Shown here piece after piece: positions 1-8,563 of a stretch of 64,000 nucleotides of DNA. This DNA is from Carnobacterium_B sp045617425 (GTDB lineage: Bacteria; Bacillota; Bacilli; Lactobacillales; Carnobacteriaceae): positions 1 through 64,000 of the forward strand of contig NZ_JAZLIO010000003.1 in NCBI RefSeq assembly GCF_045617425.1, written 5' to 3'. The notes beneath the pieces were generated by a model. That model had not been told where the DNA came from. It made no database searches and saw only the letters and a list, made by a program, of their open reading frames with translations. Made by a program: the position numbers and the translations under genes. Each line of letters starts with the position of its first letter. Position 1 is the first letter of the stretch.

Positions 1-39
1 TCACTATATGTGCTATAAGGCACGAGGAGGAATTTCATT

Positions 40-240
40 ATGGAACAAGGTACAGTAAAATGGTTTAACGCAGAAAAAGGTTTTGGATTTATCGAACGTG
101 AAGGAGCAGACGATGTATTCGTACATTTCTCAGCTATCCAAGGTGAAGGATTCAAATCTTTAGAAGAAGGACAAGCAGTAACTTTCGACGTTGAAGAAGG
201 AAACCGTGGACCTCAAGCAGCAAACGTAAACAAAGCTTAA
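40..240 (+). CDS. cspA: Cold-shock protein (CspA family)
   Basis: Small single-stranded nucleic-acid-binding protein of 66 residues, the full usual length for the family, acting in the cytoplasm as an RNA chaperone. It is a single cold-shock domain with RNP1 (KGFGFI, residues 13-18) and RNP2 (VFVHF, residues 26-30). The ATG follows a strong AGGAGG Shine-Dalgarno. The gene is alone and ends at a clear terminator. Its long 5' UTR, where cold-shock control would lie, is mostly outside the window. Family is certain; which paralogue it is cannot be decided from one copy. Confidence 0.97.
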   Translation: MEQGTVKWFNAEKGFGFIEREGADDVFVHFSAIQGEGFKSLEEGQAVTFDVEEGNRGPQAANVNKA

Positions 241-252
241 TTATAAAGTTTT

Positions 253-287
253 AAGAGCCTAGTGATTTTTCACTAGGCTCTTTTTTT
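253..287 (+). terminator. Rho-independent terminator after cspA
   Basis: A perfect 13-bp stem (AAGAGCCTAGTGA and its complement) with a 4-nt loop, running into seven T residues. Confidence 0.95.
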
Positions 288-591
288 ATGAAATAAAAAC
301 CCTAATAAAATAACTGTTATTCTAAAAAGAACAGTTGTCTTGTTTCGAATACTATTTCATTTTGTTTACTTATATATGGAATTGCTTAAATTTGTGTTAA
401 AATATAAAAAATACTGATGCCATAAGTAAAAAAATACAGTATGATGGTTTCGGTTAGAGCATTCTATTCTGTTTTTTGCTATACTGTTTAAGTGTCTACC
501 TTTCAGTATTAAATAAAGAGGTACAATTGCAATCAATCTGAAAAGAACTATAAATATTAAAGATCAGGTAGACTTGAGAGGATGAAATTAT
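288..591. other. Intergenic region upstream of mreB, no gene seen
   Basis: About 300 AT-rich bases with stops in every frame and no conserved RNA that I recognise. It must hold the promoter of the mreB gene, but no convincing -35/-10 pair stands out. A GAGAGG Shine-Dalgarno lies at 576-581. Confidence 0.6.
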
Positions 592-1605
592 TTGTTTAGA
601 TTTGGAAATAAAGATATAGGAATTGATTTAGGTACTGCAAACACAAATGTATTTGTAGCTGGAAAAGGGATTGTCTTAAGAGAACCTTCAGTAGTTGCAA
701 AAGACACTGTAACAGGAGAAATTGTTGCAGTTGGAGAAGATGCAAGAAATATGATTGGGAGAACACCAGGAACCATTATTGCTATTCGTCCTATGAAAAA
801 TGGTGTTATCGCGGATTACGATACGACAGCAGCTATGATGAAATATTACATCGAAAAAGCAATTGGAAAATCAACATCTAAACCATTTGTCATGATTTGT
901 GTGCCCAGTGGGGTTACAGAAGTTGAAAAAAGAGCCGTTGTTGATGCTACCAGAATGGCAGGAGCAAAAGATGCTTTCATTATTGAAGAACCATTCGCAG
1001 CAGCAATCGGAGCCGGTTTGCCAGTGATGGATCCTACAGGAAGTATGGTAGTGGATATAGGTGGTGGAACCACTGATGTAGCTACGATAGCATTAGGCGG
1101 AATTGTTAGCAGCCGTTCTATTCGTTTGGCTGGAGATCGCATGGATGATGTTATCATTCACTATGTACGCAAAAAATTCAATTTGCTTATTGGTGAACGT
1201 ACAGCTGAACAAATCAAAATTCAAATTGGGTGTGCTTCTGTCGAAAAAGCATCAGAATATGGTGTTATGGATATTCGAGGCCGTGACTTGCTGACAGGAC
1301 TGCCACAAACGATTGAAATTTCAGCGGTTGATATTGCTGAAGCTATTCAAGAAGTCGTAGAAGGCATCATTGTAGCTGTTAGAGAAACTCTTGAAGAAAC
1401 TTCTCCTGAAATTTCAGCAGATGTCATTGATCATGGAATTGTTTTAACTGGTGGTGGAGCCTTATTGAAAAATATCGGTGATGTTATTGCAGAAGAAACA
1501 GATGTTCCTGTTTTCGTGGCAAATGAACCACTTGATTGTGTTGCTCTTGGTACAGGAGAGTCGCTAAAACACATTGATATCTATAAAAAAAGAGCAAATA
1601 AATAA
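592..1605 (+). CDS. mreB: Rod shape-determining actin homologue MreB
   Basis: Actin-like ATPase that forms membrane-associated filaments and directs lateral cell-wall synthesis. The 337 residues match the usual MreB/Mbl length. The phosphate-1 loop (IDLGTANT near residue 11), the phosphate-2 motif (VDIGGGTTDVA near 152) and the adenosine motif (LTGGGALL near 286) are intact. The start is a TTG behind GAGAGG. It heads an mreBCD-minCD cluster, but a hairpin after it (1631-1656) and a 144-base gap before mreC suggest partial uncoupling. Mbl is possible as a name; linkage to mreCD favours MreB. Confidence 0.95.
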   Translation: MFRFGNKDIGIDLGTANTNVFVAGKGIVLREPSVVAKDTVTGEIVAVGEDARNMIGRTPGTIIAIRPMKNGVIADYDTTAAMMKYYIEKAIGKSTSKPFVMICVPSGVTEVEKRAVVDATRMAGAKDAFIIEEPFAAAIGAGLPVMDPTGSMVVDIGGGTTDVATIALGGIVSSRSIRLAGDRMDDVIIHYVRKKFNLLIGERTAEQIKIQIGCASVEKASEYGVMDIRGRDLLTGLPQTIEISAVDIAEAIQEVVEGIIVAVRETLEETSPEISADVIDHGIVLTGGGALLKNIGDVIAEETDVPVFVANEPLDCVALGTGESLKHIDIYKKRANK

Positions 1606-1630
1606 GCAAGCCTAAATAAGGTTGAAAAGG

Positions 1631-1656
1631 TGCGGGAAGTTTATTTTCTTCCCGCA
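1631..1656 (+). terminator. Hairpin between mreB and mreC, weak terminator or attenuator
   Basis: A 9-bp GC-rich stem (TGCGGGAAG/CTTCCCGCA) with an 8-nt loop. Only a broken T-run follows, so read-through into mreC is likely. Confidence 0.55.
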
Positions 1657-1749
1657 TATTTTCATGTAAAAAAGAAACAAGTTAGACAAGTTATTTGGGT
1701 TAACTTATGTTAAAATAAAGGAAGCCTGTAAAATTAATGAGGTGATGTT

Positions 1750-2601
1750 TTGAATCAGTTCTTTTCAAATAAAAAACTAATCATTTTATTAGTAAGTATG
1801 ATTGTCTCTTTAGGTCTGATAGCCTTTTCAATTACAGGAAGTGGAAACATTCCTATTCTGCAACAACTTACTAATGATATTACGGCTGTTGTTTCTCGTG
1901 TAGTAGCAAAACCGACGAATGCAGTTGTTGATTTTTTAGAATCAGTAGACCGTCTGAAAAATACGTATGAAGAAAATCAATTATTGAAATCAAAAATAGA
2001 TAAACTGTACGAAACAGAAGTAGAAATTGCAGATTTAAAACAAAATAACAAAAAGCTTAAAGAGCAGTTGGATTTAACAGATACCTTATCTGATTATGAA
2101 TCAATCAATGGAGCAGTCATTAGTCGAAATCCTGATAGTTGGGTTGATCAAATCGTTGTAGATAAAGGAAGTCAAAATGGTATTGAATTAGATATGTCTG
2201 TTATGTCAGGAAATGGTCTGATTGGACGTGTTGTAGAAGTCAATCCTACTAGTTCAAAAGTTCAATTAGTAACAACGCTAGATCAAAATAATAACCGAGT
2301 TGCAGCATCAGTTAGTACAGATGAGGGAGTTGTACATGGGATTGTGAATGGATTTGATCCTGAAACCAATCGATTGGTTATGAAGCAAATTACGACGGAT
2401 GCCGAATTAAAAGAAGGCGATCAAGTGATGACCTCTGGCTTAGGTGGGGTATCGCCTAGTGCTTTACTGATTGGAACGATTGAAGAAGTTAAGTTAGATT
2501 CTTTTGGATTGTCACAAGAAGCCTATATTACTCCAGCCTCAGATACGAACGACATTCGTTATGTAACCTTTATTAAACGATCCGCTGAAAGTGGTGAGTA
2601 A
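1750..2601 (+). CDS. mreC: Cell shape-determining protein MreC
   Basis: Membrane-anchored elongasome scaffold linking MreB to extracellular wall synthases. Of 283 residues, roughly 8-30 form one transmembrane helix, about 60-95 a coiled coil, and the rest the beta-rich extracellular MreC domain, including the characteristic stretch SGNGLIGRVVEV. The start is TTG (1750) with a GAGGTGA Shine-Dalgarno just upstream. The gene abuts mreD, whose ATG directly follows the stop codon, so the two are translationally linked. Confidence 0.95.
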   Translation: MNQFFSNKKLIILLVSMIVSLGLIAFSITGSGNIPILQQLTNDITAVVSRVVAKPTNAVVDFLESVDRLKNTYEENQLLKSKIDKLYETEVEIADLKQNNKKLKEQLDLTDTLSDYESINGAVISRNPDSWVDQIVVDKGSQNGIELDMSVMSGNGLIGRVVEVNPTSSKVQLVTTLDQNNNRVAASVSTDEGVVHGIVNGFDPETNRLVMKQITTDAELKEGDQVMTSGLGGVSPSALLIGTIEEVKLDSFGLSQEAYITPASDTNDIRYVTFIKRSAESGE

Positions 2602-3123
2602 ATGGCGGCGAATTGGAAAACAACTACATTAATCCCACTAGTAATTACTTTTTTCTTTTTACTAGATGGGCTATTGACTGCTATTTTTTCAGCGCAATTT
2701 CTTGAAGGTACAAAAACGATGACTCCAAGGCTGATTGTATTAGTACTTATCCTAATGTCTTTTTATATTCCAAGAAGTAGAATGTTGGTTTATGGAGTTA
2801 TTTTTGGTTTGATTTATGATAGTTATTATGTGGGAATCCTAGGAGTATACATTCTTCTATTTCCTTTAATCATCTACTTAACAGAAAAACTAAAAAAAAT
2901 TCTCAATCCTAATCCCGTTGTTATTGGTATGATGGTCATTATAAATCTAAGTTTAATAGAAACTTATCTTTATCTGTTTTATCAAGTACTAGGGTATACA
3001 ACGATTAATTGGGCAACCTTTTTGGCGGACCGATTAGGACCGACATTGCTCTTGAATTTAGTCTTGTTTATTGTTGTATTTTATCCGTTAAAAAGGATAA
3101 CTGAACGTATTCAAGAAGAGTAA
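2602..3123 (+). CDS. mreD: Rod shape-determining protein MreD
   Basis: Polytopic membrane protein of the elongasome, 173 residues, usual length. Hydrophobic segments lie around 10-30, 38-55, 62-85, 90-100, 105-130 and 145-165. The first segment, starting after MAANWKTT, and the motif GLIYDSYYVGILG are typical of Firmicutes MreD. It starts immediately after the mreC stop with no spacer, which indicates coupled translation. The stop is 41 bases before the GTG of minC. Confidence 0.92.
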   Translation: MAANWKTTTLIPLVITFFFLLDGLLTAIFSAQFLEGTKTMTPRLIVLVLILMSFYIPRSRMLVYGVIFGLIYDSYYVGILGVYILLFPLIIYLTEKLKKILNPNPVVIGMMVIINLSLIETYLYLFYQVLGYTTINWATFLADRLGPTLLLNLVLFIVVFYPLKRITERIQEE

Positions 3124-3164
3124 ACACAATAAGTATCAACATTTTGGCTGAGGGAGTTGTTAAA

Positions 3165-3866
3165 GTGAAACAAAGTGTGACGTTAAAAGGAACTAAAGGC
3201 AGCTTTGTGTTAAGCTTGGATGAAGCAGCTTCTTTTGTATCCATCATGAAAGAATTAAATGAATTACTTGAACATCTACATGGTGAACAAAAAAGGTCAA
3301 AAGAAGTTCAAAAAGATATTTATTTGGAGATAAAAACTGGAAACCGTTTATTATCTCAAGAACAACAAGAACTAGTGATTGAAGAAATTGAATCAAAAAG
3401 TACCTTTTTAATTAAAAAAATCACGTCTAATGTTGTGACCTATGAAAAAGCGATTGAATGGCAAAAGGCAGTAAGCCTTCAAATGGAAGTTCAAACGGTT
3501 AGAAGTGGGCAGGTTTTAACCGCACCAGGTAACCTCCTTTTTGTAGGTAAGGTCCATCCTGGTGGCATGCTTCGAGCTAATGGAAGCATTTTTATTATTG
3601 GAGAATTAATGGGAATTGCACATGCTGGATTTGAAGGAGATACAAATGCAGTAATTGTGGCAGATTTTCATACAGATGCTCAAGTTAGAATTGCAGACAG
3701 CATACAAATCATAGAGAAGAAAAACAATCATCAAGACAGTATTAGAAAAAATGAATTTGCCTATATCAATGATTTACATATTTTAGATTTTAATTCATTG
3801 GATCAATTAAGAAAAATGCGTCCAAATTTAGGTAAAGTGATCGGGGGATTAAACGAATGGGTATAG
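3165..3866 (+). CDS. minC: Septum site-determining protein MinC
   Basis: Inhibitor of FtsZ ring assembly, recruited to the membrane by MinD. I chose GTG 3165 (MKQSVTLKGTKGSF...) because GAGGGA lies about 10 bases upstream. A TTG at 3144 in the same frame would add seven residues but has no Shine-Dalgarno. The 233-residue product has an N-terminal FtsZ-binding domain and, after about residue 105, the beta-helical C-terminal domain (GNLLFVGKVHPGG..., GELMGIAHAG). It overlaps minD by 10 bases, so the pair is translationally coupled. Confidence 0.92.
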   Translation: MKQSVTLKGTKGSFVLSLDEAASFVSIMKELNELLEHLHGEQKRSKEVQKDIYLEIKTGNRLLSQEQQELVIEEIESKSTFLIKKITSNVVTYEKAIEWQKAVSLQMEVQTVRSGQVLTAPGNLLFVGKVHPGGMLRANGSIFIIGELMGIAHAGFEGDTNAVIVADFHTDAQVRIADSIQIIEKKNNHQDSIRKNEFAYINDLHILDFNSLDQLRKMRPNLGKVIGGLNEWV

Positions 3867-4651
3867 CAATCGTTATTACATCTGGAAAAGGCGGTGTAGG
3901 AAAAACAACTTCCACTGCAAATTTAGGTACCGCTCTTGCTCTTCAAGGTAAGAGAGTTTGTTTGATAGATATGGATATTGGCCTAAGAAATTTAGATGTT
4001 ATTCTTGGTTTAGAAAATCGCATTATTTATGACATTGTTGATGTGGTAGAAGGCCGTACGAAATTGCATCAAGCGATTATAAAAGATAAACGGTTTAATG
4101 ATAATTTGTATTTGCTTCCTGCAGCTCAAAATGCAGATAAAAACGATGTAAATGGCGAACAAATGATTGAAATCGTTTCTGAGTTAAAAAAAGAATACGA
4201 TTATATTTTAATTGATTGTCCAGCTGGAATTGAACAAGGTTTCCAAAATTCGATTGCAGCAGCAGATCAAGCAATCTTAGTAACAACCCCTGAAATCTCT
4301 GCTATTCGCGATGCAGATCGAATCATCGGACTCTTAGAGCAAACGGAACTTGAACCGCCTCGTTTAATCATAAATCGTATTCGTAAACGGATGATGCAAG
4401 ATGGTGAAGTAATGGACATTGACGAAATTACTAGACATTTATCTGTTGATTTACTAGGAATCGTTTTTGATGATGATGATGTTGTTCGCTCTTCTAATAA
4501 AGGCGACCCTATTGTTTTAAATCCAAAGAATCCTGCTTCTCAAGGATATCGAAATATTGCACGTCGAATTTTAGGCGAAACGGTTCCTTTGATGGCGTTG
4601 ACAAAAGAAAAACCAACTTTATGGCAGAAATTATTTGGCAAGCGGAAATAA
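3857..4651 (+). CDS. minD: Septum site-determining ATPase MinD
   Basis: ParA/MinD-type ATPase that binds the membrane in its ATP form and positions MinC. The deviant Walker A GKGGVGKTTS lies at residues 10-19 and the Walker B region ILIDCPAGIE near 117-126. The C-terminus TLWQKLFGKRK is the typical amphipathic membrane-targeting helix. Length 264, usual for the family. Its start lies inside the end of minC. The 3' end of the gene carries the promoter of the downstream T-box operon. No minE or minJ is nearby. Confidence 0.96.
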   Translation: MGIAIVITSGKGGVGKTTSTANLGTALALQGKRVCLIDMDIGLRNLDVILGLENRIIYDIVDVVEGRTKLHQAIIKDKRFNDNLYLLPAAQNADKNDVNGEQMIEIVSELKKEYDYILIDCPAGIEQGFQNSIAAADQAILVTTPEISAIRDADRIIGLLEQTELEPPRLIINRIRKRMMQDGEVMDIDEITRHLSVDLLGIVFDDDDVVRSSNKGDPIVLNPKNPASQGYRNIARRILGETVPLMALTKEKPTLWQKLFGKRK

Positions 4652-4663
4652 GTGTGCTATAGT
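4635..4663 (+). promoter_or_regulatory. Promoter of the T-box/amino-acid transporter operon
   Basis: TTGGCA (4635-4640), a 17-base spacer and TATAGT (4658-4663). It overlaps the end of minD. Transcription would start near 4670 and run directly into the T-box leader. Confidence 0.75.
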
Positions 4664-4669
4664 GTTAAA

Positions 4670-4965
4670 AAATGATTAAAAGCTTCGAAGAGAAAAAGTA
4701 AGTTTAGGAACTTTTTAGAGAGATTGCGGTGGTGAGAGCAATTAAGGAACTATACTGAAAACACATCTCTGAGCTGACAGTTGAACGTAGATTTTACTAC
4801 AAGTAAATTGATTCGGGAGTACCCGTTATAGTACTAGTGTTTAGTAGTTTTGAACACGACGAGGCAGCTTTCTGTGAAGAAGCTGCGAATAAAGGTGGAA
4901 CCACGATAAATGATATCAATCGTCCTTTGATTTTCTGATAATAGAAAATCAAAGGGCTTTTTTTG
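4670..4965 (+). promoter_or_regulatory. T-box leader, specifier apparently CAC (His)
   Basis: tRNA-sensing riboswitch. The T-box sequence AAGGTGGAACCACG is at 4892-4905. A terminator follows (CCTTTGATTTTC at 4924-4935 paired with 4944-4955, then Ts). Stem I can be drawn: AGAGA pairs with TCTCT below the specifier loop, AGTTTAG pairs with CTATACT above it, and the loop has an AGTA-containing 5' side. The 3' side ends GAAAACACA, which places CAC (4762-4764) next to the lower helix. Uncharged tRNA-His would then switch on the transporter genes. The specifier is my hand-drawn inference; the T-box class is clear. Confidence 0.9.
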
Positions 4966-5020
4966 TTTTTAAGAACTGCAGCTTAAAAGCAAATACAATA
5001 AAATAAAAGGGGCGTTACAC

Positions 5021-5818
5021 ATGAAAAAGACACTAACAACAATGATTTTAGGATTAGGATTTACAGCACTGGTAGCCGGATGTAGTACAAATGAAGCTAG
5101 AACAGATTCATTTGATCAAATTATTGAAGAAGGTAAACTTATAGTAGGGTTAGATGATACCTTTGCTCCAATGGGTTTTCGTGATAGTAACGGAGAAATT
5201 GTAGGTTTTGATATTGATTTAGCAAATGAAGTTGGTGAAAGATTAGATATAGATGTTGAATTTCAGCCAATAGACTGGGCTTTAAAAGAAACAGAATTGA
5301 CTAATGGAAATATTGATTTGATATGGAACGGCTATACGATTACGGATGAAAGAAAGAAACAAGTTAATTTTAGTTCACCTTATTTAGAAAATAGCCAAAT
5401 TATTATCGTATTGGAAGACAGTGAGATTCAAACAAAAGAAGATTTAAGTGGAAAAGTAATTGCAGCACAACAATCTTCAAGTGCAGTGGATGCCATCAAT
5501 GCTGATGAATCCAAGATCATTGAAGAATTTGCGAATGAAGAAGTTGTCTTATATCCTTCTAATAATGATGTATTTAATGATTTAGCTTCTGAAAGAAGTG
5601 ACGCTATTGTCGTAGATGAAACACTTGGTCGCTATTATATGAAGCAAAATGAAGACATAAGTTACCGTGTACTAGAAGATAATTTTGGAGAAGAAGAATA
5701 TGCTGTTGGTATGCGTAAAGAAGATGACAAGTTAACAGAAGCAATCAATCAAGCTTTAGAAGATATGAAAGCAGATGGAACCTATGATAAGATTTATGCT
5801 AAATGGTTTGCTGAGTAA
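5021..5818 (+). CDS. Amino-acid ABC transporter substrate-binding lipoprotein (first paralogue)
   Basis: Extracellular polar-amino-acid-binding lipoprotein of the SBP_bac_3 family, 265 residues. The signal peptide ends in lipobox VAGC, with Cys21 as the lipidation site. The fold shows the usual GLDDTFAPMGFRDSNGEIVGFDIDLA opening in two parts (GLDDTFAPMGF, then GFDIDLANEVG), the ligand-loop IDLIWNGYTIT and a C-terminal YDKIYAKWF. It is the first gene after the T-box, so substrate is predicted by the T-box specifier as histidine. This is inference. A paralogue with the same motifs follows directly. Confidence 0.9.
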   Translation: MKKTLTTMILGLGFTALVAGCSTNEARTDSFDQIIEEGKLIVGLDDTFAPMGFRDSNGEIVGFDIDLANEVGERLDIDVEFQPIDWALKETELTNGNIDLIWNGYTITDERKKQVNFSSPYLENSQIIIVLEDSEIQTKEDLSGKVIAAQQSSSAVDAINADESKIIEEFANEEVVLYPSNNDVFNDLASERSDAIVVDETLGRYYMKQNEDISYRVLEDNFGEEEYAVGMRKEDDKLTEAINQALEDMKADGTYDKIYAKWFAE

Positions 5819-5882
5819 AAAATAAGAGAGCATGTTTTTTTCAAAGGTACGTAAATTATTGTATAGTCTAGGGGGCAAAGGG

Positions 5883-6686
5883 ATGAATAAAATAAGTATG
5901 GTGATGAGTTTATGGGTATTCTCACTGCTGTTAGTGGCTTGTGGGAATACAGCTGACTTAAAGACTGAAGAGGCTGAGGTGTTTTTAGGTGAACCTGGGG
6001 ACACTTTGGTAGTAGGGTTGGATGATACTTTTGTACCAATGGGTTTTCGCGATAGTGAGGGAAATCTAGTGGGACTAGACATTGATTTAGCAGCAGAAGT
6101 AGCTAAGCGACTTGATTTGAACATTGAATTTCAACCTATAGACTGGGCAATGAAAGAAACCGAGTTAAACTCTGGTAATATTGATGTGATTTGGAATGGC
6201 TATTCTATTACAGAAGAACGTAAAGAAAAAGTTGATTTTAGTATTCCATATACTGGTGGAGGACAAATATTTGTAGTTCTGGCAGATAGCCCAATTGAAA
6301 CATGGGATGATCTAAAAGGGAAAACAGTAGCTGCACAACAATCTTCGAGCACAGTTGACTTATTAACAAATCATGAAAGTGGAATTATGGATACATTTGC
6401 AAATGGAGAAATTATTCAATATCCTTCATACAACGATGTCTTTAATGACTTAGACAGTAAAAGAAGCCAAGCTATCGCAGTCAGCGAAATATATGCTCGG
6501 TATACAATGAAACAAAAAGGTAGTGGAAAATATCGAGTTTTAGAGGAAAGTTTTGCTGAAGAGGATACTGCAGTGGGTGTTAGAAAATCAGATGCTGAGT
6601 TTTTAGAAAAGTTAAATACTACCTTAACTGATATGGAGAAAGACGGAACATTAGGTGAAATTAAAAATAAATGGATCACAGAATAA
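5883..6686 (+). CDS. Amino-acid ABC transporter substrate-binding lipoprotein (second paralogue)
   Basis: Tandem paralogue of the preceding gene, sharing GLDDTFVPMGFRDS, EFQPIDWAMKETEL, AAQQSSS and YNDVFNDL-type stretches. I chose ATG 5883 (MNKISMVMSLW...), which gives a normal lipoprotein signal ending LVAC. The frame stays open upstream to 5832 but that would put 17 charged residues before the signal peptide. The product is 267 residues. The lipid Cys is about residue 21. Having two binding proteins before a single permease/ATPase pair suggests two ligand specificities or affinities feeding one transporter. Confidence 0.88.
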   Translation: MNKISMVMSLWVFSLLLVACGNTADLKTEEAEVFLGEPGDTLVVGLDDTFVPMGFRDSEGNLVGLDIDLAAEVAKRLDLNIEFQPIDWAMKETELNSGNIDVIWNGYSITEERKEKVDFSIPYTGGGQIFVVLADSPIETWDDLKGKTVAAQQSSSTVDLLTNHESGIMDTFANGEIIQYPSYNDVFNDLDSKRSQAIAVSEIYARYTMKQKGSGKYRVLEESFAEEDTAVGVRKSDAEFLEKLNTTLTDMEKDGTLGEIKNKWITE

Positions 6687-6714
6687 ATTAAATAAGGAAA
6701 AGAGTGAATAAATA

Positions 6715-7350
6715 ATGGATTTGATTGCTGAGATAACCCCTAATTTGTTAGATGGATTAAAAACGACCTTATTACTATTTTTAATTATCGTTATTGTAAC
6801 CATTCCATTAGGATTTTTGATTGCTTGTATAAGAGTGTATGCTCCAAAATGGATATCTTGGATTATACAAGTTTACATTTATATTATGAGAGGAACCCCA
6901 TTATTGTTACAATTAATGGTTGTGTTTTTCGGATTGCCTCTTGTCGGAATAACATTTGACCGTTTTTCAGCGGCCGTGTTCACCTTCACGATAAACTATG
7001 CAGCATACTATGCAGAGATATTCCGTGGTGGTATCTTGTCCATTCCAAAAGGACAATTTGAAGCCATCAGAGTATTGGGTATTGGGAAAATAAACGGATT
7101 TAGAAAAATTATTATTCCACAAGTTATACGTGTCGTACTACCTTCAGTTGGAAATGAAGTAATCGCACTAGTTAAAGATACCTCTTTAATTTATATTTTA
7201 GGAATTGGTGAATTATTACGAGCAGGGCAAATTGCAGCCAATACGTATGCTTCTTTAATTCCTTATGCAGCTGTTGGAGTAATCTATTTAATAGTAACTG
7301 GATTAGTCACGCTGCTATTAAATGCTATTGAGAAGAAGGCAAATTACTAA
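6715..7350 (+). CDS. Amino-acid ABC transporter permease
   Basis: Membrane subunit of a polar amino-acid importer (HisM/GlnP type), 211 residues with about five transmembrane helices. The first is near residues 13-38 and a later one near 180-203. The EAA loop contacting the ATPase is YYAEIFRGGILSIPKGQFEA, around residues 101-120. It follows the two binding proteins by 28 bases and precedes the ATPase by nine. With only one permease gene, the transport channel is presumably a homodimer. Confidence 0.92.
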   Translation: MDLIAEITPNLLDGLKTTLLLFLIIVIVTIPLGFLIACIRVYAPKWISWIIQVYIYIMRGTPLLLQLMVVFFGLPLVGITFDRFSAAVFTFTINYAAYYAEIFRGGILSIPKGQFEAIRVLGIGKINGFRKIIIPQVIRVVLPSVGNEVIALVKDTSLIYILGIGELLRAGQIAANTYASLIPYAAVGVIYLIVTGLVTLLLNAIEKKANY

Positions 7351-7359
7351 AGGAGATGG

Positions 7360-8043
7360 TTGAAAGTGGGATTGAAAGCAACGAACCTAACAAAGCAATT
7401 CAATGGCATAGATGTTTTAAGAAACTTTGATTTCACTATTGAAGCGGGAGAAATCGTGACGCTTGTTGGCAAATCAGGTACAGGAAAAACAACATTAATG
7501 AGAGTCCTTAATCAACTTGAAAAAGCTGATAATGGAACAGTTGCAATTGATGAGCATTATTTGTGTCGTGAAACTCCGGAAGGTAAAGTAGAATACGTTT
7601 CAAAAAAAGAACGAATGACCTATAATAATCAAATTGGTATGGTATTTCAAGATTATCAACTATTTCCGAACTTAACCGTTATGAAAAATTGTATTGAAGC
7701 ACCGCTAGATCAAAAATTGATGACAAAAGAGCAAGCAGTTGAAAAAGCTGAGCAACTTCTGACACAAATGGGAATCTTAGATAAAAAAGATGTTTATCCA
7801 AGTACTTTATCCGGTGGACAACAACAACGGGCAGCCATTGCTCGGTCTATGATGCTCAATCCTAAAATTCTTTGTTTTGACGAGCCAACTTCTGCCCTAG
7901 ACCGTGACTCCTCAAATGAAGTCGGCAAGATGATTCAATCAATAGCCTTATCTGGTACAGGGATTTTAATCGTCACTCATGATATTGAGTTTGCTGAATC
8001 GTTTGGGACAAGAGTAGTGTCTTCAGATGAATTTTTAAGCTGA
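7360..8043 (+). CDS. Amino-acid ABC transporter ATP-binding protein
   Basis: ATPase of the same importer, about 227 residues. Visible motifs are Walker A GKSGTGKTT, Q-loop FQDYQLFPNLT, signature LSGGQQQR, Walker B ILCFDEPTSALD and switch histidine in VTHD. The start is uncertain: TTG 7360 is four bases after AGGAG, while GTG 7366, two codons on, is ten bases after it. The C-terminus after VSSDEFLS is short but complete for this family. It ends the T-box-controlled transcription unit; no strong terminator is seen before the rplU promoter. Confidence 0.92.
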   Translation: MKVGLKATNLTKQFNGIDVLRNFDFTIEAGEIVTLVGKSGTGKTTLMRVLNQLEKADNGTVAIDEHYLCRETPEGKVEYVSKKERMTYNNQIGMVFQDYQLFPNLTVMKNCIEAPLDQKLMTKEQAVEKAEQLLTQMGILDKKDVYPSTLSGGQQQRAAIARSMMLNPKILCFDEPTSALDRDSSNEVGKMIQSIALSGTGILIVTHDIEFAESFGTRVVSSDEFLS

Positions 8044-8098
8044 AATTGAAAGTTAAAGCACGGTTGTTTTAGTATTTTTTTGTTTACACAAGTATTTA

Positions 8099-8237
8099 TT
8101 GACGCAAGCAATACAATTTGGTATGATGTTAATGTTGTAAATGTGTAGCACCACAACTACAACCGCACTGGAATGAGTTTAAGTCCATAACGGCACTCAT
8201 GATGGCGAGTCTAAGTCTAATAAGGAGGTGCGAAAGA
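8099..8237 (+). promoter_or_regulatory. Promoter and L21 leader RNA upstream of rplU
   Basis: The promoter is TTGACG (8099-8104), 17 bases, TATGAT (8122-8127), giving a start near 8134. The roughly 100-base leader holds short GC-containing hairpin segments around 8140-8215. In position and features it resembles the known Firmicutes L21 ribosomal-protein leader, which autoregulates rplU-prp-rpmA. The leader assignment rests on gene context and general resemblance, not a covariance search. Confidence 0.65.
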
Positions 8238-8546
8238 ATGTACGCAATTATCAAAACAGGTGGAAAACAAATTAAAGTTGAGGTTGGCCAAGAAATTTAC
8301 ATTGAGAAATTGAATGTTGAAGCTGGTGAAACTGTAGTCTTTGAAGAAGTTGTCTTAATTGGTGGAGAAGAAACAAAAGTTGGAGCTCCAACTATTGTAG
8401 GAGCTACTGTTGAAGGAACTGTTGAAAAACATGGTCTTCAAAAGAAAGTTACAACTTTTATCTACAAACCTAAAAAACATAGTCACCGTAAACAAGGTCA
8501 CCGTCAACCATATACAAAAGTTATTATCAACGCAATCAACGCATAA
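8238..8546 (+). CDS. rplU: 50S ribosomal protein L21
   Basis: Large-subunit protein binding 23S rRNA, 102 residues from ATG 8238, which sits behind AAGGAGGTG. The open frame extends 13 codons further upstream, but that part lies in the leader and is not expected to be translated. MYAIIKTGGKQ at the start and the basic C-terminal KHSHRKQGHRQPYTKV are diagnostic. First gene of the rplU-prp-rpmA operon. Confidence 0.97.
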   Translation: MYAIIKTGGKQIKVEVGQEIYIEKLNVEAGETVVFEEVVLIGGEETKVGAPTIVGATVEGTVEKHGLQKKVTTFIYKPKKHSHRKQGHRQPYTKVIINAINA

Positions 8547-8563
8547 GAAAGTGGTGTTCCAAT

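Noticed and set aside
846..1157. Open frame of 103 codons on the minus strand inside mreB
   Set aside because: It lies fully within a well-conserved gene on the other strand, has no Shine-Dalgarno and no recognisable domain.
5756..6124. Minus-strand open frame of 122 codons across the two binding-protein genes
   Set aside because: It is antisense to clear genes and follows their codon pattern; no domain is seen.
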